A stretch of 10,000 bases of DNA from Calditerrivibrio sp. (GTDB lineage: Bacteria > Chrysiogenota > Deferribacteres > Deferribacterales > Calditerrivibrionaceae): contig JAIWOA010000071.1 of the NCBI GenBank assembly GCA_020217115.1, positions 1 to 10,000 on the forward strand, given 5' to 3'. Below are positions 6,079 through 10,000 of this stretch, piece after piece (the first letter of the stretch is position 1; every line of letters starts with the position of its first letter). The position numbers and the translations under genes are program-made. The notes under the pieces are model-generated. The model saw nothing but the letters and a program-made list of their open reading frames with translations, did no database searches and was not told the DNA's origin.

Positions 6079-7596
6079 ATGGAGATACTAACATCTTCAC
6101 AGATATCATTAGCTGACAGGCTTACAATAGAAAAGATAGGGATACCTTCTATAGTTTTAATGGAAAATGCTGCAATATCATTTGTAGAAGAGCTAAAAAA
6201 AATTGTGCATGTAGATGATAAAATTGCAATAATTGTGGGATCTGGCAACAATGGTGGAGATGGGTTGGCAATAGCAAGGCATTTATTTAATTCTGGGTAT
6301 AAAGTAGATATTTTTCTTACAGAATCTGAATCTAAATTTACAAAAGATCCCCTTATAAATTACAATATTTTAAAATCACTACCTGTAGTTATTTCCAGTA
6401 TAGATGACTTCTCCCCTTATAATTTTGATGTTATAATTGATGCAATCTTTGGAACAGGGCTAAACCGAGCATTGGATGAAAGATATTCCAATATAGTAAA
6501 TATTGTTAATAACTCAGCCAAAAAGGTTATTGCCGTAGATATACCAAGTGGATTAAGTGGAGATAGCAATAGAATAATTGGCGTCAATATAAAGGCAGAC
6601 TATACCATAACTTTTTTCAGGCCAAAGATACCCCACAAAGTTTTCCCTGCGAAAAAATATTGCGGAAAAGTCATTGTCAAAGATATTTCAATACCTCAAA
6701 CTATATTGAGCGATCTAAACCCATCAGTTTTTGAAATAGATATAAAAAACCTCCCCTTAATAATAAAAAGAAAGTTGGATTCCCACAAAGGTGACTATGG
6801 ACATGCTGTAATCATCGCTGGCTCAGATGGTAAATCTGGAGCTGCAATAATAGCATCAAAAGCCTGTCTAAGGGTCGGAGCAGGACTTTTAACCACGATT
6901 ATTCCGGAATCTATAAGTCTTGCCTTTGCCACTTCCATACCGGAAGCAATGAGCCTTCCAATTGGAAAAAATCGGTTTTTATCCTATGAGGATATTGATA
7001 AGATATATGAATTATGTTCAAATAAATCTTTGGTAGCCATTGGACCCGGAATTGGCACAGATGAAAATACAAAAAAACTTGTAAAGGAACTTATAAAAAA
7101 ATTAGAGACACCTATTATTCTTGATGCTGATGGGTTAAATTGTATCTCTTTATCAGACTTAAAATACATGAGTTACAGAGCTATACTAACACCCCACATA
7201 GGGGAATTTTCAAGGTTGACAGGTATTGATAAAGGTGAAATACTTGACAAACCTATAGAAATTGCTAAGGATTTCTCTACAAAACATCAGGTAGTTCTCG
7301 TTTTAAAGAGTGCAAACACTTTTATAGCAGAACCTGATGGCAACGTGTATATTTTTTCAGGTGGAATACCTGCCCTTGCAAAGGGTGGAAGTGGAGATTG
7401 TCTAACAGGCATTATTGCAGGCTTTGTGAGCCAAAAATACAGTTTAACTGATGCTGCAAAACTGGGTGTATGTGTTCTGGGAAAAACTGCAGAAACTGTA
7501 TCCAATAATTTGAATGAAAGCTCTGTACTGGCAACAGATATAATAAACAATATTTCAGGAACACTAAATGAGATTAGAGATATCCAGCTTAGATGA
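6079..7596 (+). CDS. nnr: Bifunctional NAD(P)H-hydrate epimerase / ADP-dependent NAD(P)H-hydrate dehydratase
   Basis: This 505-residue metabolite-repair enzyme (YjeF type, close to the roughly 515 residues of E. coli Nnr) restores hydrated NADH and NADPH. The N-terminal epimerase half shows IPSIVLMENAA, GSGNNGGDG at 54-62, DAIFGTGL and DIPSGLSGD. The C-terminal dehydratase half begins near residue 236 with HKGDYGHAVIIAGSDGKSGA, followed by ASKACLRVGAGLLT, GPGIG, ILDADGLN, LTPHIGEFSRL and GGSGDCLTG (436-444), where D440 is the expected catalytic Asp. Both halves look complete, so the protein should epimerise R-NADHX to S-NADHX and then dehydrate it with ADP. AGGAAG overlaps the preceding stop codon and precedes the ATG by about seven bases. 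The last 29 bases overlap tsaE in another frame, a common pairing in bacteria. Confidence 0.95.
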   Translation: MEILTSSQISLADRLTIEKIGIPSIVLMENAAISFVEELKKIVHVDDKIAIIVGSGNNGGDGLAIARHLFNSGYKVDIFLTESESKFTKDPLINYNILKSLPVVISSIDDFSPYNFDVIIDAIFGTGLNRALDERYSNIVNIVNNSAKKVIAVDIPSGLSGDSNRIIGVNIKADYTITFFRPKIPHKVFPAKKYCGKVIVKDISIPQTILSDLNPSVFEIDIKNLPLIIKRKLDSHKGDYGHAVIIAGSDGKSGAAIIASKACLRVGAGLLTTIIPESISLAFATSIPEAMSLPIGKNRFLSYEDIDKIYELCSNKSLVAIGPGIGTDENTKKLVKELIKKLETPIILDADGLNCISLSDLKYMSYRAILTPHIGEFSRLTGIDKGEILDKPIEIAKDFSTKHQVVLVLKSANTFIAEPDGNVYIFSGGIPALAKGGSGDCLTGIIAGFVSQKYSLTDAAKLGVCVLGKTAETVSNNLNESSVLATDIINNISGTLNEIRDIQLR

Positions 7597-7987
7597 ATTA
7601 AAAGAATTTATCTCAAAAAATCTGGATCTTTTTAAAAATAAAATAATACTTCTTGATGGGGAACTTGGAGCAGGTAAAACAGCTTTTGTAAAGATCTTAG
7701 GCAGTATAATCGGTTTTGAAGATGTGAATAGCCCAACTTTCACTGTCATGAATATTTACAGGGTAAAAGATGAAATAATGTACCATTACGATCTATACAG
7801 ATTAAATTCATTAATTGAACTTGAAAATATAGGTTTTTTTGACTATATTGATTCTGGAAATACAATTTGTATTGAATGGGCGTCAAAATTTAATATAACC
7901 GATTATTTAGATGAATATATTTTAGTTTTTTTTAATAAAGTTGATGAACAAAGAAGGATTTTGGATTTAAAACAGATTAGGAGATAG
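7568..7987 (+). CDS. tsaE: tRNA t6A biosynthesis ATPase TsaE
   Basis: This 139-residue P-loop protein is the ATPase that works with TsaB and TsaD to add threonylcarbamoyl to A37 of ANN-reading tRNAs. Walker A is GELGAGKT at residues 31-38. SPTFTVMNIY, HYDLYRL and IEWASKF follow in the canonical TsaE order, and the length is typical (about 140-155). The ATG at 7568 lies 29 bases inside the end of nnr and has AGGA about eight bases upstream, so translation is probably coupled. A shorter product would lose the beta strand before the P-loop, which supports this start. Confidence 0.95.
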   Translation: MRLEISSLDELKEFISKNLDLFKNKIILLDGELGAGKTAFVKILGSIIGFEDVNSPTFTVMNIYRVKDEIMYHYDLYRLNSLIELENIGFFDYIDSGNTICIEWASKFNITDYLDEYILVFFNKVDEQRRILDLKQIRR

Positions 7988-7989
7988 AT

Positions 7990-8205
7990 ATGGAACCTAC
8001 CTATTGCCCATATTGTGGAGAACAGGAACTTGAAGAACTGGATCCAACTGAATTGATGGTGGACAACCAGCGATGGATTATATACCATTATGAATGTAGA
8101 GTTTGTAATGAGATTTTTGACAAGATATATCTGGAAGATGGATTTGAAGATATAGATGAATTAAGTGAAGAAGATGAGGATAGTGAAGGTAGACTCTGGA
8201 GTTAA
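7990..8205 (+). CDS. Small zinc-ribbon-like protein of unknown function
   Basis: This 71-residue protein has two CxxC knuckles: YCPYCGE (C6, C9) and ECRVCNE (C36, C39). They flank a short strand-rich linker (WIIYHYEC), the layout of a single-zinc ribbon. The last 25 residues are strongly acidic (DGFEDIDELSEEDEDSEG). No enzyme motif is visible. The ATG follows the tsaE stop by two bases and uses AGGAG (7979-7983). I cannot name the family. A zinc ribbon with an acidic tail could bind a protein or nucleic-acid partner, but that is speculation. Its position in a tight run between tsaE and valS and its clear coding signals argue that it is real. Confidence 0.8.
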   Translation: MEPTYCPYCGEQELEELDPTELMVDNQRWIIYHYECRVCNEIFDKIYLEDGFEDIDELSEEDEDSEGRLWS

Positions 8206-8211
8206 TCCATT

Positions 8212-8463
8212 ATGGAAATAAACAACAACGACAATAAAAAACTAAATATCATTAAAGAGAGTCTCGAGGATATAACACTCTATCTCTCAGAAGTTGAAAG
8301 ATTGTCCTTTGATATAATATCATCCGAGTTAAAAGGTGACGATGATAGGCTGGCTTACCTAACATACAAGTTAAAAATACTGGAATGTTACATTGAAGAC
8401 CTTAACAAAATGTTAAAAGATAATATGAAACAGAATGATACAAATAAAAAATTTTTATCTTAG
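8212..8463 (+). CDS. Small helical protein of unknown function upstream of valS
   Basis: This 83-residue protein has a charged N-terminus (MEINNNDNKKLN). Two amphipathic, probably coiled-coil helices follow: about residues 12-40 (IIKESLEDITLYLSEVERL...) and 45-72 (RLAYLTYKLKILECYIEDLNKM), joined by a KGDDD turn. There is no signal peptide or membrane segment. The protein resembles a short antiparallel helical hairpin, but I do not recognise the family. GGAG (8198-8201) lies ten bases before the ATG at 8212, within the end of the previous gene, and the gap to that gene is six bases. It is followed after 16 bases by valS. It is probably real but could be lineage-specific. Confidence 0.7.
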   Translation: MEINNNDNKKLNIIKESLEDITLYLSEVERLSFDIISSELKGDDDRLAYLTYKLKILECYIEDLNKMLKDNMKQNDTNKKFLS

Positions 8464-8479
8464 AAAGGAGTATTGATAA

Positions 8480-10000
8480 ATGAATTTTAAAGAGCTTCCA
8501 ACAAGAATTTCTCCAGAGGATTATGAAACATCCATCTATAAAGAATGGGAAGATAAAAACTATTTCCATGGGGATGAAAATTCAAACAAACCACCCTATT
8601 CCATCGTAATCCCACCTCCAAACGTTACAGGTTCTTTACATATGGGCCATGCACTTAACAATACATTACAGGACATTTTGATCAGATACCACAAGCTTAA
8701 GGGTTGTGAGACAATGTGGATACCGGGAACTGACCATGCAGGTATAGCAACTCAGAATGTGGTGGAAAAGATGTTGCAAAAGGAAGGGTTAACAAGGCAT
8801 GATCTTGGTAGGGAAAAGTTTATTGAAAGGGTCTGGAAGTGGAAAGAGGAATCTGGAGGAACAATAATACACCAGCTCAAAAGACTTGGTACAGCCTGTG
8901 ATTGGAAAAGGGAACGATTCACCATGGATGAAGGCCTTTCAAAGGCTGTCAGAGAGGTTTTTGTTACCCTTTATAAGGAGGGTCTGATTTACCAGTCAAA
9001 CTACATAGTAAACTGGTGTCCAAGATGCCATACTGCGCTGAGTGATCTTGAAGTAGAACATGAGGAACAAGAAGGGGCAATTTACGAAATAAAATATCCT
9101 GTAAAGGGTACAGATCAGTTCATAGTAATAGGAACCACAAGGCCAGAAACAATGCTTGGTGATACAGCTATAGCAGTCCACCCAGATGATGATAGATATA
9201 GCAGTCTGGTTGGTAAAATCGCCATATTACCGATTTTAAATAGGGAAATACCTATCATTGCAGATGAATATGTCAGTATGGATTTTGGTACAGGTGCACT
9301 GAAAGTGACCCCAGCCCACGATCCAAATGACTTTTTATTGGGGAAAAAACATGACCTTGAAGAGATAAATATATTTGATGAAAATGGAATAATAAATGAA
9401 AATGGTGGCAAATATTGTGGCAAAGACAGGTTCGAAGCAAGAAAACTGATAGTGGATGAGCTGGAACAATTAGGACTTATAAACAAAATAAACAAACATA
9501 TCCATAAGGTTGGTGGTTGCTACAGATGTAAAACAGTTGTAGAACCAAGAATTTCAATGCAATGGTTTGTAAAAATAAAACCATTAGCTGATGAAGCCAT
9601 AAAGGCAGTTGAAAGGGGAGATATAAAAATATACCCTCAAAACTGGGAAAAGACATACTATGAATGGATGTACAATATCAGAGACTGGTGTATCTCAAGA
9701 CAGATATGGTGGGGTCACCGGATACCTGTTTGGTACTGTGCTGATTGCGGTCACCTAACAGTATCCACAAAGGATCCTACTTCCTGTGAAAAATGTGGAT
9801 CAAAAAATATTGAGCAGGATAAGGATGTCCTTGATACCTGGTTTTCCTCTGCATTGTGGCCATTTTCCACAATGGGTTGGCCAGAAAAGAATAAAACCAT
9901 TGAAAAATTTTATCCCACAAGCTGCCTTGTAACTGGTTTTGATATCCTTTTCTTCTGGGTCGCAAGAATGATTATGTCTGGCCTCAAGTTTATGGGGAAA
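8480..10000 (+). CDS. valS: Valyl-tRNA synthetase (partial, N-terminal 507 residues)
   Basis: This class I synthetase charges tRNA-Val; the window end cuts it at residue 507 of an expected 880 or so. The HIGH motif appears as HMGH at 54-57 within [25 protein letters not shown] follows, and then the editing (CP1) domain with [12 protein letters not shown] (T219 onward), TPAHDPND and the strand before GGCYRC. Zinc-type cysteine pairs are seen at WCPRCH, CYRC and CADC...CEKC. The segment [14 protein letters not shown] and the [16 protein letters not shown] signature (from D449) separate ValS from IleS and LeuS. The KMSKS loop lies beyond the window. The ribosome binding site AAAGGAG (8464-8470) is the strongest in this run, nine bases before the ATG, as suits a highly expressed gene. 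No T-box leader precedes it, so it is probably transcribed with the genes upstream. Confidence 0.97.
   Translation, partial: MNFKELPTRISPEDYETSIYKEWEDKNYFHGDENSNKPPYSIVIPPPNVTGSLHMGHALNNTLQDILIRYHKLKGCETMWIPGTDHAGIATQNVVEKMLQKEGLTRHDLGREKFIERVWKWKEESGGTIIHQLKRLGTACDWKRERFTMDEGLSKAVREVFVTLYKEGLIYQSNYIVNWCPRCHTALSDLEVEHEEQEGAIYEIKYPVKGTDQFIVIGTTRPETMLGDTAIAVHPDDDRYSSLVGKIAILPILNREIPIIADEYVSMDFGTGALKVTPAHDPNDFLLGKKHDLEEINIFDENGIINENGGKYCGKDRFEARKLIVDELEQLGLINKINKHIHKVGGCYRCKTVVEPRISMQWFVKIKPLADEAIKAVERGDIKIYPQNWEKTYYEWMYNIRDWCISRQIWWGHRIPVWYCADCGHLTVSTKDPTSCEKCGSKNIEQDKDVLDTWFSSALWPFSTMGWPEKNKTIEKFYPTSCLVTGFDILFFWVARMIMSGLKFMGK

Noticed and set aside
9115..9495. 126-codon open frame on the minus strand
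   Set aside because: It lies wholly antisense to valS, whose frame is unmistakable, and its product is a serine- and phenylalanine-rich low-complexity chain with no recognisable motif.

Overview
The window is AT-rich and densely coded. It looks like a Gram-negative bacterial chromosome: there is an LPS-heptose kinase, an exported protein with a Sec-type signal peptide, and an FtsE-type ATPase. The gene content and base composition would suit a deep-branching low-GC lineage such as the Deferribacterota. That is an impression from protein style, not a database result.

Layout. (1) Positions 1-477, minus strand: a small protein of unknown function overlaps the start of ftsE, which runs off the left edge. 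(2) 478-1544: no intact gene. This is the wreck of an IS481-like insertion sequence, with matching terminal inverted repeats at 542-559 and 1433-1450. Its transposase carries a one-base frameshift and a large internal deletion. (3) 1545-1618: tRNA-Arg(ACG). (4) 1671-2507, plus: an exported DUF4384-type protein, convergent with (5) 2513-4800, minus: a two-gene unit of a TIGR01212/YhcC-like radical SAM protein followed by cardiolipin synthase, sharing an ATGA overlap. (6) 4887 to the right edge, plus: a compact run of seven genes: Trm112-like zinc protein, heptose-7-phosphate kinase, bifunctional NAD(P)H-hydrate repair enzyme, tsaE, a small zinc-ribbon protein, a small helical protein, and valS (cut by the window end).

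How the genes relate. The seven genes on the right are separated by 1 to 16 bases or overlap, so they are probably one transcript. They combine envelope sugar synthesis (heptose kinase), metabolite repair (Nnr) and translation fidelity (TsaE for the t6A tRNA modification; ValS). The two small uncharacterised proteins between tsaE and valS are the least understood members. The minus-strand pair faces away from this run across an 86-base intergenic region that must hold both promoters.

I did not find a new defence, mobile or regulatory system. The points most worth a second look are the IS relic with its upstream short reading frame and hairpin, a possible leaderless promoter in front of the small gene before ftsE, the DUF4384 exported protein, and the two small unknown genes between tsaE and valS.
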